A stretch of 9,026 nt of DNA. Origin: Bacillota bacterium (GTDB lineage: Bacteria > Bacillota > Clostridia > Lachnospirales > Lachnospiraceae). Below, piece after piece: positions 1 to 6,282 of this stretch (the first letter of the stretch is position 1; each line of letters starts with the position of its first letter). The notes beneath the pieces are model-generated. The model made no database searches. It saw only the letters and a program-made list of their open reading frames with translations, and was not told the DNA's origin. The position numbers and the translations under genes were made by a program. Where the stretch lies: NCBI GenBank assembly GCA_023428885.1, contig JAEYWQ010000015.1, positions 1 to 9,026 of the forward strand. Reading direction: 5' to 3'.

Positions 1-2
1 AT

Positions 3-1430
3 TATCAATCCTTGGTTGATGATATTATTACAGCGACTACTCAGGAGGATGTAGATGAGCTATATCAAGGTCTACTTGCCTTATATGAGAAGAAATTACA
101 AAGTGAAGCATCTACAGAATGGGAAGGCTATGATAAACCTTCTGATAAAGGTGTAGAAATCATTGATAAGGCTTATTGTCTTCAAGTGCTTCAGGCAAAA
201 CTAGCTCCTCTATCAGAATGGGAGGGTGAGCAAAGGGTAAATTCAAAATTATATGATTATGTTCAGAGTAAAGATATCGTTAATGCTGATATTTTAGATT
301 TAGCAATCTATGATATTGTTGCTGCGGTGAGTGAAAGTCAGTTATGGTTCGTGACCAATTATAATGAGATAAAAGATATGGCCTATAACTTGATGTTTGC
401 CCTGGACAATATGGATGTAGATAAAACCTATGATGCAATAAAAGAGATTAATAATTACGTTATGACAAAGAGCGAGGATTACATAGGAGTCGTAAAAGAC
501 AGAGACTATGCCCCAGTTTATCTGAATGTCCTACGATATTTTATGTTAAGCGGTGATGAAAGCCAGTCATTAAGTAACTATTACCCACTATATCAGGATG
601 CTCCATATTCTCGATATAAATCAGTGTCGGCTAATAATGTAATATGGGGGATGACATGGTGGTTGAATGGAAACTCTGAAGCTGAGGCAATCCTGCTTGA
701 AGAGTATCAGAACATTCAAAAAAGGAATATCATGGTACAAAATATTGATCAACTACTCTATGATCCTTCTGCGAATGAGGAGGACCAGCTAGCTGCATTA
801 TGTAACTTACTTGATTTCATTAAAGAAGATAGCGATATAAGAAATGGACATTTTGGACATTTATCCAACTTTGACGATATTGAAGTTAATGCAGATCTTG
901 TTGAGTTATATCTGTCTAGTATGAGAGTAAAGATGAATGATGGAAGCATAGACTACAATGAGAATGGTGATTCCTGGAATCGCTATGGCTTATTTATCTA
1001 TGATCAAGATAAACTTAATAACCAAAGTTCTAATCGTGATACTGTTGAAAGGGCTGCCGTTGATTGTATATGGAGCATCATAGAGATAAAGCGCGATCAA
1101 GAGTCCTTTGAAATACTCAATGATTTGGTAGCGGCGATCATTGATAATGAAGCGGCTGTAACTTATCGGGTACTACTTAACATGAAGGAGTATCTGATTA
1201 GAGAGCATGACGAGCAAGATTTATTTCTCTTATCAGAGGAATATGCTGCTGATTACTTAGTGGAACTTGCAAGACAGATGTCCTCCGAGGATAGTAGTTT
1301 TTATAACTATTATACTCTGTATATGGATCGCCCTGAACACAAGTATACTATTGACATCGTAGATATTGCTCATAGTGCCTTTTGGGAAACAAAGGATATC
1401 TTGAGAACTACGGAGTGGTTACAGGAGTAG
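3..1430 (+). CDS. Unrecognised helical protein with an internal duplication (5'-truncated)
   Basis: I do not recognise the family. The frame stays open to the left edge, and the first in-frame start-like codon, TTG at position 12, has no ribosome binding site in view, so the true start lies outside the window. Numbering from that TTG, 472 residues are visible. They are acidic, rich in Asp, Glu, Tyr, Leu and Asn, and look mostly helical. No membrane segment or catalytic signature is visible. Residues about 96-219 and 343-472 are diverged copies of one module; the clearest match is NYYPLYQDAPYSRY (189-202) against NYYTLYMDRPEHKY (432-445), with similar helices upstream at an offset of about 245. 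Such repeat units suggest a binding or scaffold protein, which is inference. It ends in TAG and is followed by a strong terminator, so it is probably not co-transcribed with the downstream kinase. Confidence 0.8.
   Translation, partial: YQSLVDDIITATTQEDVDELYQGLLALYEKKLQSEASTEWEGYDKPSDKGVEIIDKAYCLQVLQAKLAPLSEWEGEQRVNSKLYDYVQSKDIVNADILDLAIYDIVAAVSESQLWFVTNYNEIKDMAYNLMFALDNMDVDKTYDAIKEINNYVMTKSEDYIGVVKDRDYAPVYLNVLRYFMLSGDESQSLSNYYPLYQDAPYSRYKSVSANNVIWGMTWWLNGNSEAEAILLEEYQNIQKRNIMVQNIDQLLYDPSANEEDQLAALCNLLDFIKEDSDIRNGHFGHLSNFDDIEVNADLVELYLSSMRVKMNDGSIDYNENGDSWNRYGLFIYDQDKLNNQSSNRDTVERAAVDCIWSIIEIKRDQESFEILNDLVAAIIDNEAAVTYRVLLNMKEYLIREHDEQDLFLLSEEYAADYLVELARQMSSEDSSFYNYYTLYMDRPEHKYTIDIVDIAHSAFWETKDILRTTEWLQE
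297..668 (+). repeat. Protein-level repeat copy A in the first gene
   Basis: This stretch encodes residues about 96-219 (numbered from the TTG at 12). It matches residues 343-472 of the same protein in order: a helix ending near INNYV (copy B: MKEYLI), then DYAPVYLNVL (copy B: EYAADYLVEL), then the Tyr-rich NYYxLYxDxP signature, then a Trp-containing end. The similarity was aligned by eye at the protein level and is not obvious in the DNA, which suggests an old duplication. Confidence 0.55.
1038..1427 (+). repeat. Protein-level repeat copy B in the first gene
   Basis: This is the second copy of the module, residues about 343-472, forming the C-terminus of the protein. The shared signature NYYTLYMDRPEHKY lies at residues 432-445, and the copy ends in a Trp-Leu pair like copy A. 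Further copies could lie upstream of the window. Confidence 0.55.
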
Positions 1431-1462
1431 TGCATTTAGCTCAATCGACATGGTAACTTATC

Positions 1463-1503
1463 ATTGGCAACAAGACTGTTTATAGTCTTGTTGCCAATTT
1501 TAT
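1463..1503 (+). terminator. Rho-independent terminator after the first gene
   Basis: A perfect 15-bp stem is formed by ATTGGCAACAAGACT (1463-1477) and its reverse complement (1484-1498), with a 6-nt loop GTTTAT and a trailing TTTTATT. It starts 33 bp after the stop codon at 1430. The right arm also holds the probable -35 element of the next promoter. Confidence 0.9.
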
Positions 1504-1519
1504 TCTAATAATGTATAAT
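1491..1519 (+). promoter_or_regulatory. Sigma-A-type promoter for the kinase operon
   Basis: TTGCCA (1491-1496, five of six matches to TTGACA) is followed after exactly 17 bp by a perfect TATAAT (1514-1519). Transcription would start near 1526 and give a leader of about 34 nt before the ATG at 1560. The -35 lies entirely in the 3' arm of the preceding terminator stem. Confidence 0.75.
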
Positions 1520-1547
1520 ATTCCTAAAAAGATACATTATTTTCAAA

Positions 1548-1554
1548 AAGGTGG
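1548..1554 (+). promoter_or_regulatory. Ribosome binding site that fixes the kinase start
   Basis: AAGGTGG, six of seven matches to AAGGAGG, ends 5 nt before the ATG at 1560. An in-frame GTG at 1551 lies inside this Shine-Dalgarno sequence, so it cannot be the start it serves. ATG 1560 is therefore chosen. Confidence 0.8.
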
Positions 1555-1559
1555 GTACT

Positions 1560-3656
1560 ATGGGTTCTGTGGTCGAGTTTAAGAATGACTATTATAAAAA
1601 GCAATCAAATGTAAATAAAATACCAGCAATGATTGCTAATAAATATAAGATGGTCGCCTGTTTAAAGTGGACCAAAGAAAGACAGGTATATTTGATTGAG
1701 GGGAAGACAGATGGAAAAAGATATATCCTTAAGTGCAGCTTAGGTCATAGTTTGGAGAAGGCGGAGGAGGAATATAAACTGCACGATTCCTTAACCCATA
1801 AAGGGCTAGTTTCTGCTGTAGAATTTGTCAAGGATGAAGATCAAGCGTGTTTTGTTAGGGATTATATTGAAGGAGATACAATTACAGAGTTGGTAGAGAT
1901 GACAGCCAAAGGACATCTACCAGAGGAGATGTTAGTTGATATTACCTTACAATTATGCCGCATACTAGATTATTTACATACACAAGAACCACCTATTATT
2001 CACAGAGATATTAAACCAGACAATATCATATATACAAAACAGGGGGAATGTAAGTTAATTGACTTCGGTATTTCTAGGAGGTATACGGAAGAACAGGAGA
2101 AGGATACCTATGTTTGGGGGACAAGATATGCAGCACCACCAGAACAATATGGCTTTAAACAAACAGATGCAAGATCAGATATATATTCCATTGGTGTATT
2201 AATGCTTTATATGGCGACGGGAAGTTTGGACTTAAATGAGATGGACCAGTACTCCATTCCAGCTAAGCTAAGTAAGTGTATAAAAAAGTGTACAGAGTTT
2301 GCACCAGAGAACCGCTACCAATCAATAAGGCAACTAGAGTTTAAATTAGCGAATCATAGTTCAATCAATAAAAAGAGAGTGCTACAAGCTGTAGGCGCTG
2401 GGAGTATCATACTTGTGGTATGGCTAGCCAGTAAATCATTCGGAGCAGGTAGTGTAGTGGATCATCTAACCGAGATAGGAAAAAAGGAGATTAATAGTCA
2501 GGAGATAAGCAATCAAGAAATAGATAGCAAGGAGATAGATAGCAAGGAGATAGATAGCAAGGAGATAGTTAGCCAGGAAATAAATAGTCAGGAGATAAAT
2601 AGTAGCGAGTTATCCTATAATTCAGAGTATAAATTCTCTTCACCAATGATTGAAGCAGCAGTAAGACATGAACTGGGCTTATCGGATACCGATTTGATAA
2701 CTAACGCTGATTTAGATCAGGTTGAAGAATTATATTTATGTGGAAATCAGATCTATGACAATTGGGGCCAACATTTTGTATATGGTAAGATGCAATTCAT
2801 GAATGGTGCAGAATATAATCAATCAGGATTGTTTCAAAATCAGGGGGATATCGAATCACTAGTGGATTTAATTCCTATGAAGAATTTACATACCTTAGAA
2901 TTATACAATCAGAAAATTACTGACATAAGTCCGCTTAGTAAACTTAATAATCTTACTCGCTTGGGATTAGGGGCAAATAGTATTGAAGATATCACGGTGC
3001 TGGAAGGACTTGTAAAGCTTGTAACTTTAGACTTATCAGGTAATCCGCTTGAGGATAATGATATGCTTTCCCTTCAAAAACTCCCTAATTTAGTTGATCT
3101 AAATTTGGGAGCTACGAAAATCACATCATTAGGAACTATCAAAGAATTAAAACTTAAGTCCTTAGCAGTTTTTGACACACGTCTCAATGATTGTGAAGGT
3201 ATAGAAACTATGACAAGCCTTGAAAAGCTGATTACTACGGGAGTAAATAATACAATTACAGAAGAAGGCTTAAATAATATTTTGAAGCTTATTAATCTAA
3301 AAGAACTTCGATTGATGGGGGGAGTTATTAGTGATTTGTCCATGCTAACAAAGCTCACATCACTGACCTATCTTGATTTATGTGGGTGTAATATTGATAG
3401 TATTGAGGAGCTAAAGGGATTGAATTTCACTACTCTTATCTTTGATTCCACTCAAGTAACTGATCTAACTGTATTGAAAGAATTCAAAGAGATAACTACT
3501 CTTGGTATAAGTAATATACCGTGTTCAGATTATACACCTTTATTGTCACTAGCTCAATTAAGATTCATTAATTGCAATCAAAAGCAAGCTGAGGAAATTA
3601 AGAAGCAGCTAGGAGAGATTTCTTATGAGTTTTGGATTTCTGGAAATGAAAACTGA
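1560..3656 (+). CDS. Membrane Ser/Thr protein kinase with extracellular leucine-rich repeats
   Basis: This is a 698-residue receptor-like Hanks-type kinase. The N-terminal kinase domain (about 28-262) shows the ATP-binding Lys58 in YILK, catalytic HRD at 148-150 with Asn155, DFG at 168-170, an APPEQ activation-segment end at 192-196, and the DxxSDxYSxG helix with Asp207, so catalysis is plausible. The usual Gly-rich loop is degenerate: LKWTKERQVYL carries no glycine. One membrane helix (about 274-294) follows the basic NKKR, placing the kinase inside and the C-terminus outside. Next comes a linker of eight five-residue repeats (312-351), then a cap (FSSPMIEAAVRHELGL) and internalin-like LRRs to about 670, of the form LxxLxLxxNxIxDIxxL. 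The first LRR is followed by an insertion of about 35 residues. Outside ligand sensing coupled to phosphorylation is inferred. The HEPN-CBS gene follows after 66 bp with no terminator between, which suggests an operon. Confidence 0.93.
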   Translation: MGSVVEFKNDYYKKQSNVNKIPAMIANKYKMVACLKWTKERQVYLIEGKTDGKRYILKCSLGHSLEKAEEEYKLHDSLTHKGLVSAVEFVKDEDQACFVRDYIEGDTITELVEMTAKGHLPEEMLVDITLQLCRILDYLHTQEPPIIHRDIKPDNIIYTKQGECKLIDFGISRRYTEEQEKDTYVWGTRYAAPPEQYGFKQTDARSDIYSIGVLMLYMATGSLDLNEMDQYSIPAKLSKCIKKCTEFAPENRYQSIRQLEFKLANHSSINKKRVLQAVGAGSIILVVWLASKSFGAGSVVDHLTEIGKKEINSQEISNQEIDSKEIDSKEIDSKEIVSQEINSQEINSSELSYNSEYKFSSPMIEAAVRHELGLSDTDLITNADLDQVEELYLCGNQIYDNWGQHFVYGKMQFMNGAEYNQSGLFQNQGDIESLVDLIPMKNLHTLELYNQKITDISPLSKLNNLTRLGLGANSIEDITVLEGLVKLVTLDLSGNPLEDNDMLSLQKLPNLVDLNLGATKITSLGTIKELKLKSLAVFDTRLNDCEGIETMTSLEKLITTGVNNTITEEGLNNILKLINLKELRLMGGVISDLSMLTKLTSLTYLDLCGCNIDSIEELKGLNFTTLIFDSTQVTDLTVLKEFKEITTLGISNIPCSDYTPLLSLAQLRFINCNQKQAEEIKKQLGEISYEFWISGNEN
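2493..2612 (+). repeat. Tandem 15-bp repeats encoding a pentapeptide linker
   Basis: Eight in-frame 15-bp units encode NSQEI, SNQEI, DSKEI (three times), VSQEI, NSQEI and NSSEL. The three DSKEI units (2523-2567) are identical in DNA, GATAGCAAGGAGATA. They lie between the membrane helix and the LRR domain and probably act as an extended stalk. Whole-unit gain or loss would keep the frame and change only stalk length. Confidence 0.95.
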
Positions 3657-3712
3657 CACGCTTGGATATACTACAAGATAGAAATACCAAAAGATTAAAC
3701 ATATAAGCCAGT

Positions 3713-3717
3713 GAGGT
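3713..3717 (+). promoter_or_regulatory. Ribosome binding site of the HEPN-CBS gene
   Basis: GAGGT lies 5 nt upstream of the ATG at 3723 and supports that start. The 66-bp gap after the kinase stop shows no hairpin terminator and no convincing promoter, so the two genes are probably read from one transcript. Confidence 0.65.
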
Positions 3718-3722
3718 CGTAA

Positions 3723-4418
3723 ATGAATGCAGTGGAAATATTTCTTGATAAATACAAAGAGTTAGAAGCCTTAGCTGTGAATGCCTATGGATTAGCTCCC
3801 GATGGAAGTGCTATATCACAATTAGAGAGAAAATCAGAGTTTAGGAGTATCAAAGCTGAACTTGCCTATTGCCGGGAAGTACGCAATTTGCTACAACATA
3901 ATCCAAAGGTAGGCAATGAATTTGCAGTGGAACCTAGCTCTAACATGATAGAATTATTAGCGGATACCATTGAAAAGGTAAGAAATCCGCAAAAGATAAG
4001 TGAAATAGCAATTCCAATCAATGAAGTTTATTGGAAGACGATAGAGGACCTTGTTTATCCAACCATGCAGGATATGAAAAAGAATATTTATACCCATGTG
4101 CCGATTTTAAAGGACGGCAAAGTTACAGGGGTTTTCAGTGACAATACCTTGTTTGCCTACATTCTTGAAGATGGAATCATCGGTATTGATGAAGGGACAA
4201 AATTCACTGATCTTGGAGAGCACATAAGCATAAAAAATCACCCTTCTGAGATATTTATGTTTGCTAAGTTCCATGCGCGGGTATCGCAGATTGAGGATTT
4301 GTTTGAAGAAGCGTTCCAAAGGAATGAGCGTATCGGAATGATTTTCCTAACTGAAAATGGGAATGAACACGAGAAGTTACGTGGGATTATTACTCCGTGG
4401 GATGTGCTAGGAAGCTAA
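3723..4418 (+). CDS. HEPN-like domain fused to a CBS-domain pair
   Basis: This is a 231-residue soluble protein with no signal peptide or membrane helix. The N-terminal 88 residues are helical, and one helix ends in REVRNLLQHN, with Arg54, Asn55 and His59. This fits the Arg-polar-x3-His (Rx4H) motif of HEPN domains, many of which are RNases in toxin-antitoxin and defence systems. Residues about 92-231 look like two CBS motifs: THVPILKDGKVTGVFSDN (124-141) and IGMIFLTENGN with LRGIITPWDVL (204-229). CBS pairs usually bind adenosine nucleotides and regulate attached domains. Nucleotide-controlled RNA cleavage or protein binding is an inference, as is regulation by the kinase encoded just upstream. 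The HEPN call rests on the motif and helical context. The N-terminus could instead be a non-catalytic helical adaptor. Confidence 0.85.
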   Translation: MNAVEIFLDKYKELEALAVNAYGLAPDGSAISQLERKSEFRSIKAELAYCREVRNLLQHNPKVGNEFAVEPSSNMIELLADTIEKVRNPQKISEIAIPINEVYWKTIEDLVYPTMQDMKKNIYTHVPILKDGKVTGVFSDNTLFAYILEDGIIGIDEGTKFTDLGEHISIKNHPSEIFMFAKFHARVSQIEDLFEEAFQRNERIGMIFLTENGNEHEKLRGIITPWDVLGS

Positions 4419-4466
4419 TAAAAAGTTATTTAGAAGATAGTAAGAAGCTAGCAAAGTATAATATGC

Positions 4467-4524
4467 ATAGAAGAAGAGAACCCAAAAGACTAGTTAACTA
4501 ATCTTTTGGGTTCTCTTCTTCTAT
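4467..4524. terminator. Long hairpin between convergent genes, probably bidirectional
   Basis: A 23-bp perfect stem joins 4467-4489 to 4502-4524 and includes AACCCAAAAGA with TCTTTTGGGTT. After one C-A mismatch, the inner palindrome TAGTTAACTA (4491-4500) continues the pairing. Neither side has a clean T-run; the outer arms read as TCTTCTTCT in each direction. It lies 48 bp after the HEPN-CBS stop and 24 bp beyond the end of the opposing stalk-protein gene, so it probably ends both transcripts. Confidence 0.8.
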
Positions 4525-4548
4525 AATTTATAGAATTAAGTTAATTTA

Positions 4549-6039
4549 CTATTGCAATAATAAGCTAGCAATTGCAGGAGCAAGCAGGTGGAAGGTTCTT
4601 TGATCCTGGTCTTTCATGAAGTTGGCAATTACATTGCTTTTAGAGCCATAACTTGTAAAGGTTACTACATAGCCATCAGTTAGAGTAACTTTAAGAAGAT
4701 TGCCAGTGATCATTTCGATATATGAGTTTTGATCAATCGTAGCTTCGTTAAAGGCAATGATCACAGAGTCTTTTTCAAGTTGATTTAAGTCTCTCAATTT
4801 GACTTGTTCTAGGTTATAAAGCTCCATTCTAGTTACTGTTGTTGCGTCCATAGTAACCCATTGTTCCTTTGCAGTGCTATCAATAATGTCGCCAACAACT
4901 TTCGTTACCTGATTGGAATTAATTCGGATTAGTGTACTTGGATAGGTAATAACCATCATAACTCTTACATTGTCACCAGGAGGTGTTACTTTTGCCTGAA
5001 TGCTTACAGTATCTGCTGAGCTATAATAGATTTGATCGATGACAACCGAGAAGCCACCAGTTGGTCTTTCGCCACCGCCAATTAAGGCATAGATGAAATT
5101 ACCATCCTTAATATAAGCAATTCCTAGATTTTCCTTGTTATCATTATACCATTTTGCTAACTTATGATTGTCTTTGATATCGTCATAATAGATCTCGTCA
5201 TAAGCAACTTGGACTGGTAGACCATCAAAAGTAATTGCTTGAATATCACCACTTACGCTTTTTATTCCTTTACTGTTTTCAAGTTTAACAAGAAGATAAG
5301 GATAGGTTTCTACTTGAGTTACCATCATGTCAGTAGATGGACTTTTTACAAAGGCAGATACATAAGCTTTTGTAGCTGATTCCAAAGAAATATTATGAAT
5401 ACCAACGGTATAACCACCTGTTGGTTTCTTTCCAGCAGCAAGAAGAACATACATTACATTATCCTGCTTTAAGGAGTAAACACCTGTTTTTTTATAATTT
5501 TGATCAAGCCAGGTATTCACTTTTTTCAATTTTTTAAGCTCTTCTTTGGAGACTTCAGAATACTTTAGAGTACCAAGATTAGTATTATTCGTGATTGCTA
5601 ACACTTTTTTTGATTTATTCCAGGTTACTGTCATACCCATGTTTTCCAGAACTGTCTTAGCAGGAATGTATACTTTACCACGAAGGTGAGTAACAGGTGT
5701 ACTTAGTTTTACTGTTTGCGGAATTCCAGAAAAGTCTGCATCACGGTGAATATAGATCTCACTTTTTCCAACGATAAGTTCAACATGCATCATACCAAGA
5801 TTTATCCAAGCAGTTTTTGCTTTTTTATCCCATGATACATCTCCGCCCAAAGCTTCAACGGTTTGTCTGACTGGTATCATTACTTCACCATTCTTAAGGT
5901 ATGGAGAGTTGATATATTTCACTGTGTTTTCATTTACTGTAACTTTGATTTTTTGTGGAGCACCTTTAGCATAGGCTGTTACTCCTGTAGCCATAGTAAA
6001 TAGTAGGACTAGGGCAATTAATTTTATAAGATTTTTCAT
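4549..6039 (-). CDS. Secreted stalk-domain protein with two PrcB-like domains
   Basis: The product has 496 residues. The start is supported by a perfect AGGAGG at 6045-6050, 5 nt before the ATG. A signal peptide is clear: MKNLIK, a hydrophobic core, then TAYA-KG with likely cleavage after residue 24. Residues about 31-151 look like the copper-amine-oxidase N-terminal-like (stalk) domain common in Clostridia, with two half-units, GEVMIPVRQTVEALGGDVSW and GKVYIPAKTVLENMGMTVTW. Despite the family name, copper binding is not implied. Two PrcB-type repeats follow (about 176-256 and 296-376), marked by GKKPTGGYTVGI and GERPTGGFSVVI and each ending in a TYP-containing strand. Residues 377-496 match nothing I recognise. 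PrcB is known from a treponemal dentilisin protease complex, so binding or modulating a secreted protease or wall component is possible but unproven. It is divergent from the LCP gene. Confidence 0.9.
   Translation of the reverse strand: MKNLIKLIALVLLFTMATGVTAYAKGAPQKIKVTVNENTVKYINSPYLKNGEVMIPVRQTVEALGGDVSWDKKAKTAWINLGMMHVELIVGKSEIYIHRDADFSGIPQTVKLSTPVTHLRGKVYIPAKTVLENMGMTVTWNKSKKVLAITNNTNLGTLKYSEVSKEELKKLKKVNTWLDQNYKKTGVYSLKQDNVMYVLLAAGKKPTGGYTVGIHNISLESATKAYVSAFVKSPSTDMMVTQVETYPYLLVKLENSKGIKSVSGDIQAITFDGLPVQVAYDEIYYDDIKDNHKLAKWYNDNKENLGIAYIKDGNFIYALIGGGERPTGGFSVVIDQIYYSSADTVSIQAKVTPPGDNVRVMMVITYPSTLIRINSNQVTKVVGDIIDSTAKEQWVTMDATTVTRMELYNLEQVKLRDLNQLEKDSVIIAFNEATIDQNSYIEMITGNLLKVTLTDGYVVTFTSYGSKSNVIANFMKDQDQRTFHLLAPAIASLLLQ
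4912..5154 (-). repeat. PrcB-like repeat 2 of the stalk protein
   Basis: This encodes residues about 296-376, with WYNDNKENLGIAYIKDGNFIY leading into GERPTGGFSVVIDQI and then VRVMMVITYP. It aligns with residues 176-256 at an offset of about 120. Copy-specific differences are scattered, which points to an old duplication. Confidence 0.75.
5272..5514 (-). repeat. PrcB-like repeat 1 of the stalk protein
   Basis: This encodes residues about 176-256: TWLDQNYKKTGVYSLKQDN, then GKKPTGGYTVGIHNI, then DMMVTQVETYPYLLVKL. The Pro-Thr-Gly-Gly-aromatic turn and the late TYP strand are the marks shared with repeat 2 and with PrcB-type domains. Confidence 0.75.
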
Positions 6040-6148
6040 ATAAACCTCCTATTAAATTTGTTTTTTTTCTTTCTAATGCTTAGACGATCTTTGGTACCAT
6101 ATAGTTCCATAATAGTTGTTTTATTTTATAATTAACATTTATTTACAA

Positions 6149-6181
6149 TTATCCACATTATCAACATTACCCTGTGGATAA
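6149..6181. promoter_or_regulatory. DnaA-box cluster
   Basis: TTATCCACA, the perfect DnaA-box consensus, lies at 6149-6157 and its exact inverse, TGTGGATAA, at 6173-6181. A one-mismatch box, TTATCAACA, abuts the first at 6158-6166. The inverted pair extends to 11 bp (AATTATCCACA with TGTGGATAATT) around a 15-nt centre. ATTTACAA flanks the cluster as a direct repeat at 6141-6148 and 6181-6188. DnaA binding is inferred from consensus only. The pair could also be a symmetric operator for another regulator. Confidence 0.6.
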
Positions 6182-6198
6182 TTTACAAATATTTCAAA

Positions 6199-6216
6199 TG
6201 TAAAAAGGTTTTTACA
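6199..6216. promoter_or_regulatory. Palindromic operator candidate 1
   Basis: TGTAAAAAGGTTTTTACA is an 8-bp perfect inverted repeat around a central GG. It resembles a second palindrome 66 bp further right. Together they suggest a dimeric transcription factor acting on one or both divergent genes. The regulator is not identifiable. Confidence 0.5.
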
Positions 6217-6264
6217 CTTATTTTCAAAATTCTTAATTTGCATACCTTCTTATTTTGAGCTATA

Positions 6265-6282
6265 CTGTAAAAAGCTTTACAG
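6265..6282. promoter_or_regulatory. Palindromic operator candidate 2
   Basis: CTGTAAAAAGCTTTACAG has 7-bp arms (CTGTAAA and TTTACAG) around AAGC. It shares TGTAAAAAG and TTTACA with the palindrome at 6199-6216. The centres are 66 bp apart, roughly six helical turns. Confidence 0.5.

Noticed and set aside
758..949. 63-codon open frame on the - strand
   Set aside because: It lies wholly inside the first gene on the opposite strand, has no ribosome binding site, and its composition looks like an antisense shadow.
3074..3358. 94-codon open frame on the - strand
   Set aside because: It is antisense to the LRR-coding part of the kinase, and its regular Ser/Leu pattern mirrors the LRR repeats; it shows no start signals.
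4107..4319. 70-codon open frame on the - strand
   Set aside because: It is antisense to the CBS region, with no ribosome binding site and no recognisable protein features.
4549..6039. True copper amine oxidase
   Set aside because: Only the N-terminal-like stalk domain is present; the catalytic domain with its topaquinone tyrosine is absent.
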